64,000 nt of DNA from Anolis sagrei (taxonomy: Eukaryota > Chordata > Lepidosauria > Squamata > Anolidae), in the NCBI RefSeq assembly GCF_037176765.1, contig NC_090024.1:242346571-242410570 (forward strand), written 5' to 3'. The notes beneath the pieces are model-generated. The model made no database searches and was not told the origin of the DNA. It saw only the letters and a list, made by a program, of their open reading frames with translations. The translations under genes and the position numbers were made by a program. Each line of letters begins with the position of its first letter. The stretch's first letter is position 1. Below are positions 21,813 to 34,324 of this stretch, piece by piece.

Positions 21813-22474
21813 AGCACCCGACTCCACACACACACATCTTTCCCAGCCCAAAAGAGAGTTGAAATGGACAAAAAGCTTAACAAACCACCACTATTTATCA
21901 TATTTTCCTGGCAAGAATCCCGTTTTCTGGTGAACGACCAGAAAGGGTCAGAAATTGCATCATCCCTTGTTCTCAGGCAGCGAGCGTGCTGGGCTTGATC
22001 CCAGGAGAGCCATCTTCTCACTCCCCAATCAGCCCTATAGACTCACTGTGGGTGGCCTTGGGTGCACCACCCACACACCAAAGCCAGGAATGAGACCCCA
22101 GAGAGGGATCGGGGCTGACCCACCTCTCCTCTTCCTCCCTCCTGCTTCAAAACACAATGAACACTGTCTCCGTTTCCTCTGCATTGGGGTGGGCGAGTCC
22201 AGTCTATCTGGAGGGGCATATTTGGCTCCAAAGGCACCAGATCTTGTCTGATTGTAGAGGTGAAAGAGTTGGATGAGAGCCTGCCAATGAACCTCAGGCT
22301 ACGTTTCATAGGAAGGCAATGGCAGACCACCTCCGAGTTTTCCTTGTCAACAAAACTCTAGGAAATTCATAAGGTCACTATAAGTCAACAGGCAAACTGG
22401 AAGGTGTGCATACACCTTGAAGGCAAGCAAAGAATAGAGTACGTTGTATAACACAGGCATGGGCCAACTTTGGA

Positions 22475-22600
22475 ACTAGGCAAGTGGGGTTTATATATCT
22501 GTGGAATAATGGCCAGGGTGGGAGAAAGAACTCCTGACCGCTCGAGACAAATGTGAATGTTGCAATTGGCCACCTTGATGGCCTGACAGTTTTTAGGTGT
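22475..22600 (-). mobile_element. PLE-1-related tail fragment (diverged subfamily)
   Basis: GGTTTATATATCTGTGGAAT and GACAAATGTGAATGTTGCAA match the antisense tail. Confidence 0.6.
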
Positions 22601-22658
22601 GCCTTGTTCCTAGATTTTATATGGCAATGTAGAAGGGGCTTTAATTAATGTTGACTCT

Positions 22659-24040
22659 ACAGATAGATATCTACATTAAAACTCCAACCATCACCCAAGT
22701 CAAAAAAGAAGCACCATTAAAGCCTTGGCAGACTGTGCAAAAAGAATCTGCGAAGCCCACCTCCTCCAAGAAGAACTGAACCACCTCAACTGGGCTCTCC
22801 AGGCCAATGGAGACTCCACCTCAGACATCAGAAGAGCTGCAAGACAACCGAGAGGAAGACATGAGAGTAACGATGAAGATCCACCCAGAGGAAAAGTGTT
22901 CCTGCCATACATCAAAGGAACCACTGACCGCATAGGGAAGCTGATGAGGAAACACAACATACAAACCATCTAGAGACCCACCAAGAAAATCCAACCAATG
23001 CTACGTTCAGCAAAGGACAAGAGGGATCCTCTCACCTCTGCAGGAGTCTACCGTGTACATTGCAGCTGTGGACAAGTCTACAGAGGGACCACCAAACACA
23101 GCAGCATTGGCCAAACACGCGTCAAGGAACATGAAAGGCACTGCAGACTAAGTCAACCAGAGAAGTCATCCATAGCAGAGCACCTGATGAACCAGCCTGG
23201 ACACAGCATCTTGTTTGAGAACACAGAAATGCTGGACCACACCAACAACCACCATGTCAGACTACACAGAGAAGCCATTGAAATCCACAAGCATGTGGAC
23301 AATTTCAACAGAAAGGAAGAGACCATGAAAATGAACAAAATCTGGCTACCAGTATTAAAAAATCTCTAAAATTACAAGAGCAAAACAGCAGAGAGGAAAC
23401 AACCAGGCACATCTTAACACCTCTCAACAAAAGATTTTCCCAGGCTCAGCCAGGCCTTTAAATGCTAATGAAGGTGGTCAGTTGAAACATTCACACTTAA
23501 AATTGCAACAGCAAAAACAGCAGAGAGAAAAACAGGCAGGGACATCTAATCACCTTTCAAGAAGAGTTTGCTCCAGGCACAGTCAGCCTATTGTATGCTA
23601 ATCAAGGTGGTCAGTTGAAAGATCCACACCTAGCCCAACTGACAAAAGCCCTTTGTCTCACCCTGGCCATTCCACAGATATATAACCCCCCCCCCCTTTT
23701 TCCCAGTTCCAGCAGACCTCACCTCTGAGGATGCTTGCCATAGATGCAGGCGAAATGTCAGAAGAAATGCCTCTAGAACATGGCCCTATAGCCTGAAAAA
23801 CCCACAAGAACTGAGAGATTCACACCTAGCTCCAGCAGAGAAGAGCTCTTTGCCCCACCCTGGTCATTCCACAGATATATAAACCCATTGTCCTAATCCC
23901 AACAGACCTCACTACCTCTGAGGATGCTTGCCATAGATGCAGGCGAAACGTCAGGAGAAATGCCTCTAGAACATGGCCCTATAGCCCAAAAAACCCCACA
24001 AGAACCTAGTGATTCCAGCCATGAAAGCCTTCGACAATAC
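22659..24040 (+). mobile_element. PLE-1 copy with GIY-YIG endonuclease end
   Basis: Sense strand encodes the part after the RT core (CAKRICEAHLLQEELNHLNW, GKVFLPYIKGTTDRIGKLMR), then the GIY-YIG domain: GVYRVHCSCGQVYRGTT, RVKEHERHCRLSQPEKS and HHVRLHREAIEIHKHVDNFN. In Penelope-like elements this nuclease nicks the target. The 12-bp duplication AATGTTGACTCT flanks it (22647-22658 and 24041-24052). A second PLE-1 tail is nested at 23497-23817. No RT palm is present. Confidence 0.9.
23497..23817 (+). mobile_element. PLE-1 tail nested inside PLE-1
   Basis: A second tail with its own hammerhead-like core (23727-23765), flanked by ATTCACAC at 23489-23496 and 23818-23825. A poly(C) run sits at about 23687. 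Confidence 0.75.
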
Positions 24041-24391
24041 AATGTTGACTCTTCTTGATTGGTATTGACAAACACAAGGCTTGTGTTGACTTCCTTCTTA
24101 ACATAAGGAATGTCGCAAACATTTCTGTTATCACTGTCCCGTTCTTATCAGAGTTTACTTTTTCAGCTGTCATTAGCAACTTTTAATTACAGTCCAGCAA
24201 GCAGGTAGTTTGTCATTGCAGGCCTTAATATTTTACTGGCGTCTCCAGAATTATTAACTTCACTCATACAACTTCCATTCTTGCATTCCCAAACATCATT
24301 ATTAAATTCGCACTTATCAAATCTGCAATGATATTTTTGTGACACTTTTAAAATGTCCCAGGTTTTCTCTCTCCTCCTCTAAGTTGATAGA

Positions 24392-24945
24392 ATCATAAAA
24401 TCAATCATAGAATCAAAGAGTTGGAAGAGACCTCATGGGCCATCCAGTCCAACCCCATTCTGCCAAGAAGCAGGAATATTGCATTCAAATCACCCCTGAG
24501 AGATGGCCATCCAGCCTCTGTTTCAAAGCTTCCAAAGAAGGAGCCTCCACCACACTCTGGGGCAGAGAGTTCCACTGCTGAACGGCTCTCATAGTCAGGA
24601 AGTTCTTCCTCATGTTCAGATGGAATCTCCTTTCTTGTAGTTTGAAGCCATTGTTCCTTGTCCTAATCTCTATGGAAGCAGTAAACAAGCTTGCTCCCTC
24701 CTCCCTGTGGCTTCCTCTCACATATTTATACATGGCTATCATATCTCCTCTCAGCCTTCTCTTCTTCAGGCTAAACATGCCCAGCTCCTTAAGCCACTCC
24801 TCATAGGGCTTGCTCTCCTGACCCTTGATCATTTAAGTCGCCCTCCTCTGGACATATTCCAGCTTGTCAATAACTCCCTTGAATTGTGGTGCCCAGAACT
24901 GGACGCAATATTCCATGTGTGGTCTAACCACACCTGATCATCAAC
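24392..24945 (-). mobile_element. CR1 LINE 3' part
   Basis: Antisense of [20 protein letters not shown] to LEALKQRLDGHLSGVI, with the CR1 terminus at 24392. 24060-24390 shows nothing recognisable. Confidence 0.9.
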
Positions 24946-24959
24946 TTACTTCAATTGCT

Positions 24960-25130
24960 GCAAACGGAAGCCCCACCTAGAATTCCATATAACACATTTT
25001 CAAACTGCATTATATGGTAAATGTAGTAGACTCATATAATGCAACTGGACTGCATTATATTAGCCTACACCGACCTTATAATGTAGTTTGTGTTATATGA
25101 CAGTCTAGACAGGACCTGAGTTCAAAGCCC
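24960..25130. repeat. MITE of the TATAATGCAGTT type
   Basis: Inverted pieces AACTGCATTATATGGTAAAT and ATAATGCAACTGGACTGCAT, then GACCTTATAATGTAGTTTG. Confidence 0.5.
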
Positions 25131-25202
25131 AAAAGTAGTTTGCATTCAGTGTTAGCTCAACATTTGGGAGAGGAGGGAGCAAAATCTTGCCTTTCCCAAT
25201 AG

Positions 25203-26160
25203 GCCAGCGTTTCCCAACCCGGGGGTCGGGACCCTGGGGGGGGGGGGTCACAAGAGGATTTCAAAGGGGCTATAAAAGACCATCAGAAAACATATATTTC
25301 TGATAGTCTTAGGAACCCCTTTGGCAGAGAAGGCTGTAGATCTCTCTGCCGGTCCTTCTCTTCCTTTTTGGAAACAGATGGCAAATCCACCAAAAGCAAA
25401 TCCTCCCACCTCTCAGCCTAGGGGAGGGCTGTTTCTGAGACTCCAAGCGGGAAGGGGAGAGCATGGAAGCATGGTGCACATGTACTAGCGAGGGAGAACA
25501 TGCAAGTTGGAGGGAGGCTCACACCAACAGGTCCCTTCAAGGCATGGGGGTTCTGTGTGGGAAGTTTGGCTCAATTCTATCGTTGGTGGCATTCAAAATG
25601 TTCTTTGATTGTAGGTGAACTATAAACCCCAGCAACTATAACACTCAAATGTCAAGGTCTATTTTCCCCAAACTCCACCAGTGTTCGCATTTGGGCACCT
25701 TGAGTATTCGTGCCAAGTTTGGTCCAGATCCATCATTGTTTGAGTCCACAGTGCTCTTTGGATGTAGGTGAACTACAAGTCCAAAACTCAAGGTCAATGT
25801 CCACCAAACCCATCTAGTATTTTCTGCTGGTCATGGGAGTTCTGTTGGCCAAGTTTGGTTCAATTGCATCATTGGTGGAGTTCAGAATGCTTTTTTATTG
25901 TAGGTGAACTATAAATCCCAGTAACTACAACTCCCAAATGACAAAATCAATCCCACCCCCTACCCCCCGCCAAACACCACCAGTATTCAAATTTGGCCAT
26001 ATTGGGTATTTGTGCCAAATTTGGTCCAGTGAATTAAAATACTTGCTGCATATCAGACATTTACATGATGATTCGTAACAGTAGCAAAATGACAGTTATG
26101 TAGTAGCAACAAAAATAATGTTATGTTGCAGGGTCACCACAACATGCAGAACTGTATTAT
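25203..26160 (-). mobile_element. Non-autonomous SPIN-like hAT copy, longer variant
   Basis: Antisense of the 3471 element: AGCGTTTCCCAACCCGGGGG at one end and GGTCACCACAACATGCAG at the other. About 200 bp of extra sequence at 25320-25520 is missing from the other copies. No clear target duplication seen. Confidence 0.75.
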
Positions 26161-26217
26161 TGCTATCTTGACTGCTTTCTGATGTTGCTTAGCCACACAA
26201 GTTGGAGGATAGACAGA

Positions 26218-27010
26218 TCCTTCCTTCCTTCCTTCCTTCCTTCCTTCCTTCCTTCCTTCCTTCCTTCCTTCCTTCCTTCCTTCCTTCCTTCCATCCTTCC
26301 ATCCTTCTTTCCTTCCTTCTATCCTCCCTTCCTTCCTTCCTTCTTTCTATCCTCCCTTCCTTCCTTCCTTCCTTCTTTCTATCCTTCCTTCCTTCTTTTC
26401 TTCTATCCTTCCTTCTATCCTTCCTTCCTTCCTTCTATCCTTCCTTCCTTCCTTCTTTCTATCCTTCCTTCCTTCTTTCCTTCTATCCTTCCTTCCTTCT
26501 TTTCTTCTATCCTTCCTTCTATCCTTCCTTCTTTCCTTCCTTCTATCCTTTCTTTCCTTCTATCCTTCCTTCTATCCTTCCTTCCTTCCTTCCTTCTTTC
26601 TATCCTTCCTTTCTTCTTTTCTTCTATCCTTCCTTCTATCCTTCCTTCCTTCCTTCTATCCTTCCTTCCTTCCTTCTTTCTATCCTTCCTTCCTTCTTTC
26701 CTTCTATCCTTCCTTCCTTCTTTTCTTCTATCCTTCCTTCTATCCTTCCTTCTATCCTTCCTTCCTTCCTTCCTTGTATCATTCTTTCCTTCCTCCCTCC
26801 CTTCTTTCCTTGTATCCTTCCTTCTCTCTTTCCCTTTCTCCTTCCTTCCTTCCTTCCTTCCTTCCTTCCTTCCTTCCTTCCTTCTTTCCCTCCCTCCCTC
26901 CTTCCTTCCTTCCTTCTTTCCCTCCCTCCCTCCCTCCTTCCTTCCTTCCTTCCTTCCTTCCTTCCTTCCTTCCTTCCTCCTATCCTTCCTTACATCCATC
27001 CATCTTTCCT
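26218..27010 (+). repeat. (CCTT)n tract, about 0.8 kb
   Basis: Interrupted CCTT tetranucleotide array with TTCTATCC variants. The Ser/Leu/Pro-rich open frames through it are repeat artefacts. 27010-27490 has no gene I can recognise. Confidence 0.97.
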
Positions 27011-27492
27011 TCGTTTCATTCTCTGCCTTAGAGCTACAACTCCGAGCACACAGGATGATGGAATAATCTTGTTTCAAGGGTTTAAAAGTTCTTGGGATGG
27101 TGGAGTGAAATATTTTTTAGAGCCGCACCCTTTCCTTTCCTTCCTTTCATGCTGTTCTTCCTCCCTCTGTGACTCTAAGACACATTTTCGAGGGAGATAA
27201 AATTGGGAAAGAATATCACCCCCTCCCTTCTCTTCTCTGCCTGCGACTTGGCTGTCCAGCCAAGGATGCATAGTTTTGACACATCTTCCCAACTTCCTTT
27301 TGTGGAGCCTGATGTCATGAGAACTGCCTTCGGTGAACTAGCTCTACACATATCTTTATCAGTTTGAGACATTTTTCCAATGCCTAGGCTCCATCCTATG
27401 GAATGCTGGGATTTGTAGTTGAGTGAAAGACATAAATTCCCTGCTAGAGTGCCAGTCTGTTCCACTAAACCAGGCATGGGCGAACTTGGGCC

Positions 27493-28705
27493 CTCCTGTC
27501 ATTTCCGACTCTTCGTGACCTCATGGACCAGCCCACGCCAGTGCTCCCTGTCAGCCGTCACCACCTCCAGCTCCTTCAAGGTCAAGCCAGTCACTTCAAG
27601 AATGCCATCCATCCATCTTGGCCTTGGTCCACCCCTCTTCCTTTTTCCTTCCATTTCCTCAGCATCATTCTCTTCTCCAAGCTTTCCTGTCTTCTCATTA
27701 TGTGGCCAAAGTACGTCATCTTCCCCTTGGTCAGCCCCTCTTCCTTTTTCCTTCCATTTCTCCCAGCATCATTCTTTTCTCCAAGCTTTCCTAACTTCTC
27801 ATTATGTGTCCAGAGTACTTCATCTTACCCTTGGTCAGTCCCTCTTTCTTTTTCCTTCCCTTTTCCCCAGCATCATTCTCTTCTCCAAGCTTTCCTATTT
27901 TCTCATTATGTGGCCAAAGTACTTCATCTTGCCCTTGGTCAGCCCCTCTTCCTTTTTCCTTCCATTTTCCACAGCATCATTCTCTCCTCCAAGCTTTCCT
28001 ATCTTCTCATTATGTGTCCAGAGTACTTCATCTTACCCTTGGTTGGCCCCTCTTTCTTTTTCCTTCCCTTTTCCCCAGCATCATTCTCTTCTCCAAGCTT
28101 TCCTATTTTCTCATTATGTGGCCAAAGTAGTTCATCTTCCTCTTGGTCGGCCCATCTTTCTTTTTCCTTCCCTTTTCCCCAGCATCATTCTCTTCTCCAA
28201 GCTTTCCTATCTTCTCATTATGTGGCCAAAGTACTTCATCTTCCCCTTGGTCGGCCCATCTTTCTTTTTCCTTCCCTTTTCCCCGGCATCATTCTCTTCT
28301 CCAAGCTTTCCTATCTTCTCATTATGTGGCCAAAGTACTTCATCTTCCCCTTGGTCAACCCCTCTTCCTTTTTCCTTCCATTTCTCCCAGCATCATTCTC
28401 TTCTCCAAGATTTCCTGTCTTCTCATTATGTGGCCAAAGCACTTCACCTTGCCCTTGGTCGGCCCCTCTTCCTTTTTTCCTTTCCTTTTCCCCAGCATCA
28501 TTCTCTTCTCCAAGCTTTCCTGTCTTCTCATTATGCGGCCAAAGTACTTCATCTTGGTCGGCCCCTCTTCCTTTTTTCTTCCATTTCCCCCAGCATCATT
28601 GTCTTCTCCAAGCTTTTCTGCCTTCTCATTATGTGGCCAAAGTACTTCATCTTCCCCTTGGTCGGCCCATCTTCCTTTTCCCTTCGGCATCATTCTCTTC
28701 TCCAA
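27493..28705 (-). repeat. BovB fragment expanded into a 104-bp satellite
   Basis: 27493-27640 is the antisense C-terminal end of BovB (TCCGACTCTTCGTGACCTCA). Then about ten copies of a 104-bp unit follow. CTCATTATG anchors lie at 27694, 27798, 27902, 28006, 28110, 28214, 28318, 28422, 28527 and 28625. On the minus strand each unit encodes the BovB block YFGHIMRRQESLEKRMMLG. Because 104 is not a multiple of three the unit stays open in several frames, giving long spurious ORFs. Confidence 0.93.
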
Positions 28706-29612
28706 GACAAGAAACAATCAGGGCCAGTTAACACCTCCCAACAAAGGATTCTGCCTAGCAGGAAGCAGCTAAGCTTTGAAGCTGCAAAGCTATTCAATGC
28801 TAATCAAGGTGGTCAATTGCAGCACTCACTCTTGCCTCCAGCAGACAAGAGTTCTTTCTCTCACCCTGGACATCATTCCACAGATATATAAACCCCACTT
28901 GCCTTGTTTCCAACAGAGCTCACGGCCTCTGAGGATTCCAGCCATAGATGTGGGAGAAATGACAGAACAGAATGCTTCTGGAACATGGCCAGACAACCCG
29001 GAAAACTCACAGCCACCCAGTGATTCTGGCCATGAATGCTCCCCATGCTCTATTCTGTTTTGGTTAGACCACACCTGGAATATTGTGTCCAATTCTGGGC
29101 ACTACAATTCAAGAGAGATATTGACAAGCTGGAATGTGTCCAGAGGAGGGCGACTAAAATGATCAAGGGTCTGGAGAACAAGCCCTATGAGGAGCGGTTT
29201 AAGGAGCTGGGCATGTTTAGCCTGAAGAAGAGAAGGCTGAGAGGAGATATGATAGCCATGTATAAATATGTGAGAGGAAGCCACAGGGAGGAGGAGGGAG
29301 CAAGCTTGTTTTCTGCTTCCCTGGAGACTAGGACAAGGAACAATGGCTTCAAACTACAAGAAAGGAGATTCCATCTGAACATGAGAAAGAACTTCCTGAC
29401 TGTGAGAGCCGTTCAGCAGTGGAACTCTCTGCCCCAGAGTGTGGTGGAGGCTCCTTCTTTGGAAGCTTTTAAACAGAGGCTGTATGGCCATCTGTCAGGG
29501 GTGATTTGAATGCAATATTCCTGCTTCTTGGCAGAATGGGGTTGGACTGGATGGCCCATGAGGTCTCTTCCAACTCTTTGATTCTATGATTCTATGAAAG
29601 CCTTTGGCAACA
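28706..29612 (+). mobile_element. Diverged PLE-1 relative split by CR1
   Basis: Tail blocks TCAATGCTAATCAAGGTGGT, CATTCCACAGATATATAAAC and GAGGATTCCAGCCATAGATG run to CTGGCCATGAA at 29034. The last bases AAGCCTTTGGCAACACA continue at 29598. CR1 fills the gap. Confidence 0.75.
29035..29597 (+). mobile_element. CR1 LINE 3' part inside the PLE relative
   Basis: Encodes [20 protein letters not shown] to [13 protein letters not shown] over 157 open codons and ends GATTCTATGATTCTATGA. Confidence 0.93.
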
Positions 29613-29985
29613 CAAGTTTTAATTGTGTGATTGCTCTCCTGGCCACTGCCGAGACCTGGGGTTCCAGACTCAGCGATGAGCCCAGGAGAACTTCCAAGCT
29701 GTGGACCTGTGTCTTCAGAAGGAGTGTAACCTTGTCCAGCACAGACTGTAACCCTATACCTTGCTCAACCTTACGACTGACCTGCAGTGTCTCTGTCTTC
29801 AGTTTGTTTGCCCTCATCCAGATTGTTATTGCTGCCAAGCACCGGTTCAAGACCTAAACAGCTTCCTTAGCAGCCGGTGGAAAGGAGTAGTAAACATGTC
29901 ATGCTTACAGATGACGTATTGCCCAGAACTGGACGCAAGGTTATTCTAGGTGAGGCCGAACCAAAGCCGAAGAGAGCAGGATTAT
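29612..29985 (-). mobile_element. L2-like LINE fragment and old CR1 scrap
   Basis: Minus strand gives CLAAITIWMRANKLKTETLQ and LGSSLSLEPQVSAVARRA. 29920-29985 (TTGCCCAGAACTGGACGCAA) resembles old antisense CR1. Confidence 0.6.
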
Positions 29986-29992
29986 GGCTTCA

Positions 29993-30242
29993 TAGAATCA
30001 TAGAATCAAAGAGTTGGAAGAGACCTCATGGGCCATCCAGTCCAACCCCATTCTGCCAAGAAGCAGGAATATTGCATTCAAATCACCCCTGACAGATGGC
30101 CATCCAGCCTCTGTTTAAAAGTTTCCAAAGAAGGAGCCTCCACCATACTCCGGGGCAGAGAGTTCCACTGCTGAACGGCTCTCACAGTCAGGAAGTTCTT
30201 CCTCATGTTCAGATGGAATCTCCTCTCTTGTAGTTTGAAGCT
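29993..30242 (-). mobile_element. CR1 LINE 3' end
   Basis: Starts CATAGAATCATAGAATCAAA and covers the [15 protein letters not shown] region on the minus strand. Confidence 0.9.
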
Positions 30243-30296
30243 TCCCTTGACTTTTCGCAACAGATTCTTTCCACCAAGGGCGTTTGCTCCATCTTC

Positions 30297-31490
30297 TTCT
30301 TCTTCTTCTTAGGCGATCCCTCGTTGGACGAGTAAGATGGTCTTCCATTATGGATTTCCTTGTGGGTCCGTATGTGGCTGTGGAGCCCTATTCTTGCTCT
30401 GCATCTTCTTCCGCAGTGAGGGCATTGGTTTACAGGTGGAAGGTGGTCCCGGTCGGGGTTGGCTTGACGCGCTTTCCTCCTGGCACGTTTCTCTCTTTCA
30501 CCTTCCACTCGTGCCTCCTCAAATTCTGCAGCACTGCTGGTCACAGCTGACCTCCAGCTGGAGCGCTCAAGGGCCAGGGCTTCCCAGTTCTCAGTGTCTA
30601 TGCCAGAGTTTTTAAGGTTGGCTTTGAGCCCATCTTTAAATCTCTTTTCCTGTCCACCAACGTTCCGTTTTCCGTTCTTAAGTTCGGAGTAGAGCAACTG
30701 CTTTGGGAGACGGTGGTCAGGCATCCGGACAACGTGCCCGGCCCAGCGGAGTTGATGTTGGAGGACCATCACTTCAATGCTGGTGGTCTTTGCTTCTTCC
30801 AGCATACTGACGTTTGTCCGCTTGTCTTCCCAGGAGATTTGCAGGATTTTCCGGAGGCAGCGCTGATGGAATCGTTCCAGGAGTTGCATGTGACATCTGT
30901 AGACAGTCCACGTCTCACAGGCATAGAGCAGGGTTGGGAGGACAATAGCTTTATAGACAAGCACCTTGGTCTCCCTACGGATATCCCGGTCCTCAAACAC
31001 TCTCTGCTTCATTCTGGAAAATGCTGCACTTGCAGAGCTCAGGCGGTGTTGTATTTCGGAGTCGATGTTGACTTTGGTGGAGAGGTGGCTGCCAGGGTAG
31101 CGGAAATGATCAACATTTTCTAATGTTACACCATTAAGCTGTATCACTGGCATTGGCGAGAGGTTGGCTGGTGCCTGCTGGAAAAGCACCTTGGTTTTTT
31201 CAATGTTCAATGACAGGCCGAGCTTCTCGTATGCTTCTGCGAAGGTGTTTAGAGTGGCTTGTAGATCTTCTTCTGAATGCGCACAGACGACATTGTCATC
31301 AGCATACTGGAGTTCTATAACAGATGTTGGTGTGACCTTCGTTTTGGCTTTCAGTCTGCTGAGGTTTGCTCCATATCTGCTGCTTGGCTGACCTAGAGTG
31401 ATCCTCCATATCTGTGGCTTGACAAACCGCAGAACCCCCCTGGCTGACCCAGAATGATCCTTCTCCGTTTTCCCCAGGGCCAAGTCTTCC
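30297..31490 (-). mobile_element. RTE-like LINE with about 400 open codons of RT
   Basis: The minus frame is open over about 400 codons: LQYADDNVVCAHSEEDLQAT (RT catalytic YADD), PMPVIQLNGVTLENVDHFRY, VLPTLLYACETWTVYRCHMQ, LRWAGHVVRMPDHRLPKQLL and a C-terminal C2H2-like finger CPHCGRRCRARIGLHSHIRT. The finger and the YACETWTVYxxH block suggest an RTE-type endonuclease-RT, possibly RTEX. The endonuclease is missing (5' truncation near 31490). The 3' end is a (TTC)n tail at 30297. Confidence 0.85.
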
Positions 31491-31499
31491 AAGACCCTT

Positions 31500-32090
31500 C
31501 GCCTGGGTGGTATGGATCATTGTAATGTTATACAACTATATATAATATAAAAATATTATGTCTATTGTGACTCTCTTGGCCTCTGACTCCCAGCAAAAAG
31601 GAGCACCAAGGTAGCCGTGGCAGAAGAGTGCATCACTGGCGACTTGTTGGCCAAGGAAGCGACGTGAGGTTGTAGGCCATGGGATGCGCCAAGACATTCC
31701 TTCCACCTCCCTGGGAGTTTCCTCTCGGATGGTTTCCTGCTGGCTGCCCTTGACCAGTTCCTGCCGGTGACCACCCTTGTGGCCCGACTGGCTGGGGAAG
31801 GAGCCAAGCCGGAGAGAGCATCTGGTTCGAGTTACACACCAAAGAATCCTCTGACGTCTCCTTTCCTGTCTGGTTCCCCGGAGTTTGGCTCTGTATGGGA
31901 TTCTGTCGCCCACCTTCAGGGATTTTTTTTTTTTGGTGGGGAAGGGAGGAAGAAGAGGAAGAGGAGGAGGAGGAGGCAGGTCATTTGGGGAACAGGCAAG
32001 CAGCACATATCCCAAAAACGCTTGGGGAGATAAACAGAAAAGGACTCAAAAATCGCTCCTTTGATGGGATACCTTCAATCAAAAGACAAT
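31500..32090. other. Unassigned stretch
   Basis: AT-rich hairpin-like TATATAATATAAAAATATTA near 31540, then GC-moderate DNA with a poly(T) and GGAGGA tract (31921-31980). No gene or repeat family recognised. Confidence 0.4.
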
Positions 32091-32095
32091 TATTG

Positions 32096-33108
32096 GCAGT
32101 GTTTCTCAATTTGGGATTGGGACCCCCTGGTGGGATTGTGAGGGGGGTGTCAGAGGGGTTACCAAAGACCATAAGAAAACACAATGGCCCAATTCTATCA
32201 TTGATGGGGTTCAGAATACTCTTTGATTGTGGGTGAACTATAACTCCCAGTAACTACAACTCCCAAAAGTCAAGGTCTATTTTCCCCAAACTCCATCATG
32301 AATATTCAATGGGCATATTGAATATTCATGCCAAGTTTGGTCCAGATCCATCATTGCTTGAGTCCACAGTGCTCTCTGGATGTAGGTGAACTACAACTCC
32401 CAAACTCAAGGTCAATGCCCACCAAACCCTTCCAATACTTTCTATTGGTCATGGGACTTCTGTGCTCCAAGTGTGGTTCAATTCCATTGTTGGTGGAGTT
32501 CAGAATGCACTTTGATTGTAGGTGAACTATAAATCCCAGCAACTACAACTCCCAAATGTCAAGGTCTATTTTCCCCAAACTCCACCAGTGTTCATATTTG
32601 GCCATATTGAGTATTTGTGCCAAGTGTGGTCCAGATTCATTATTCCTTGTGTCCATAGTGCTCTCTGGATGTAGATGAATTACAACCAAACTCCACTTCA
32701 CATTTGGGCATATTGATATTTGTGCCAAGTGTGCTCCAGATTCATCATCCCTTGAGTCCACAGTGCTCTCTGGGTGTAGGTGAACTACAACTCCCAAACT
32801 CAAGGTCAATGCTCGCCAAACCCTTTCAGTATTTTGTATTGGTCATGGGACTTCTGTGTTCCAAGTGTGGCTCAATTCCATTGTTGGTGGAGTTCAGCAT
32901 GTTCTCTGATTGTAGGTGAACTATAAATCCCAGCAACTGGTCCAGTCAATGAAAATACATCCTGCCTATCAGTTATTTACATGACGATTCATAACAGGAG
33001 CAAAGTTGCAGTGATGGAGTCCCTACGAAAATAATGTTTTGGTTGGGGGTCAGCACAACATGAGGAACTGTATTAAGGGGTCACGGCATTAGGAAGGGTG
33101 AGAAACAC
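32096..33108 (-). mobile_element. SPIN-like hAT copy with internal duplications
   Basis: Ends CAGTGTTTCTCAATTTGGG and GGTGAGAAACACTG. The AGGTGAACTATAACTCCC and GTCCACAGTGCTCTCTGG blocks occur three times (about 32230-32390, 32520-32680 and 32760-32930). I could not find a matching 8-bp duplication. Confidence 0.8.
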
Positions 33109-33567
33109 TGACCAAGCCCAACCCCATGTCTTTCAGGAAAAGCACAATCAAAGTACCTCCAGCACTCGTAATTTTCAGCTCTTGTAACTTTCAGGTGAGT
33201 CCTGCCCCGTCCATTATATGATTTCCGTGCTTTTTTGTTCCCCCAAAGACCCAGACCACGTTGCCCTCGGCAGGAACAAAGTGCTGTTCCTGTCATCCCG
33301 GCTTCGCAGCCCATTTTTAGCCTGGAGCCAGCCTGGCAGCCAGAAATTACCGCATGTCTGAGAGATGTGAATCAAAAAACCCCAAAGGCTGGATGGAGCT
33401 GGAGCTGGGAAACTCCCTGAGGACATATTGCTAAAACCAAGCAGAAGGAGGGGGAGAAAGAAAGTCACCAAGGCTGGGCAGAAAGCCACCGCGAGACGTG
33501 CCCAGTCAGGTGAAAGAACAGGTCCACTTTGGGAACTCGAGCGCTTAAGCAAAACTTTTAAAAGCAG

Positions 33568-33655
33568 ACATAGGCCAAATTGGGCCCTCCAGGTGTTTTG
33601 GGCTTCCAACTCCCACAGTGACCCCCTCCTGACCTCTGGTTGAGAAACACTGCTC
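33568..33655. repeat. MITE half joined to an hAT end
   Basis: CCCTCCAGGTGTTTTGGGCT followed by GACCTCTGGTTGAGAAACACTG. 33110-33560 shows no recognised feature. Confidence 0.6.
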
Positions 33656-33726
33656 TAGAGTAAACTTGTTTTCTGGACACATTGAGGCAATAGATTCAAA
33701 TGGCATGAAAAGATCTTCTGGATGAA

Positions 33727-33815
33727 TCATAGAATCATAGAATCCTAGAGTTGGAAGAGACTTCATGGGCCATCCAGTCCAACCCCATTCTGCCAAGAAG
33801 CAGGAATATTGCATG
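33727..33815 (-). mobile_element. CR1 3' tip
   Basis: ATCATAGAATCATAGAATCC to CAAGAAGCAGGAATATTGCA, antisense CR1 end. 33816-34125 is not recognised. Confidence 0.8.
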
Positions 33816-34324
33816 ATAGTGGAATATACTGACACTAGCTGTACCCTGCCATGCATTGCTGTGGTCCTCAGAAAAAAAAGAGGAATTCTAGTTGAAGCAA
33901 TAGACAGAAGGGACAGATGTAAAATGAGGTGGCCAAGCTTGTTTTAAAAATAAAAATGAAATACAGGTAATTAGGTAGCAATAGGTTAAATGGTTTAGAA
34001 TATTTGCATAGAACTGTAATTTAAGATAAGACTGTCCAACTCTGATTAAATCATTATTGTGTACGTTGAAAGAGTGTGGCTTGCAACTTGGAGCAGAGAC
34101 CACCTCAAACAAATGGACCCTACTGAAATCATAGAATCATAGAATCATAGAGTTGGAAGAGACCTCCTGGGCCATCCAGTCCAACCCCATTCTGCCAAGA
34201 AGCAGGAATACTGCATTCAAATCACCCCTGACAGATGGCCATCCAGCCTCTGTTTAAAAGCTTCCAAAGAAAGAGCCTCCACCACACTCCGGGGCAGAGA
34301 GTTCCACTGCTGAACGGCTCTCAC

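Noticed and set aside
26182-27200. Long Ser/Leu/Pro-rich open frames on both strands
   Set aside because: Direct translation of the (CCTT)n tract; no start context, no domains.
27419-28891. A 490-codon and a 402-codon open frame
   Set aside because: They run through the 104-bp BovB satellite on the strand opposite to its coding sense; openness in several frames follows from the repeat.
32096-33108. 8-bp target duplication for this hAT copy
   Set aside because: The flanks (ATTATTGG and ACCAAGCC) do not match; the copy is probably rearranged.
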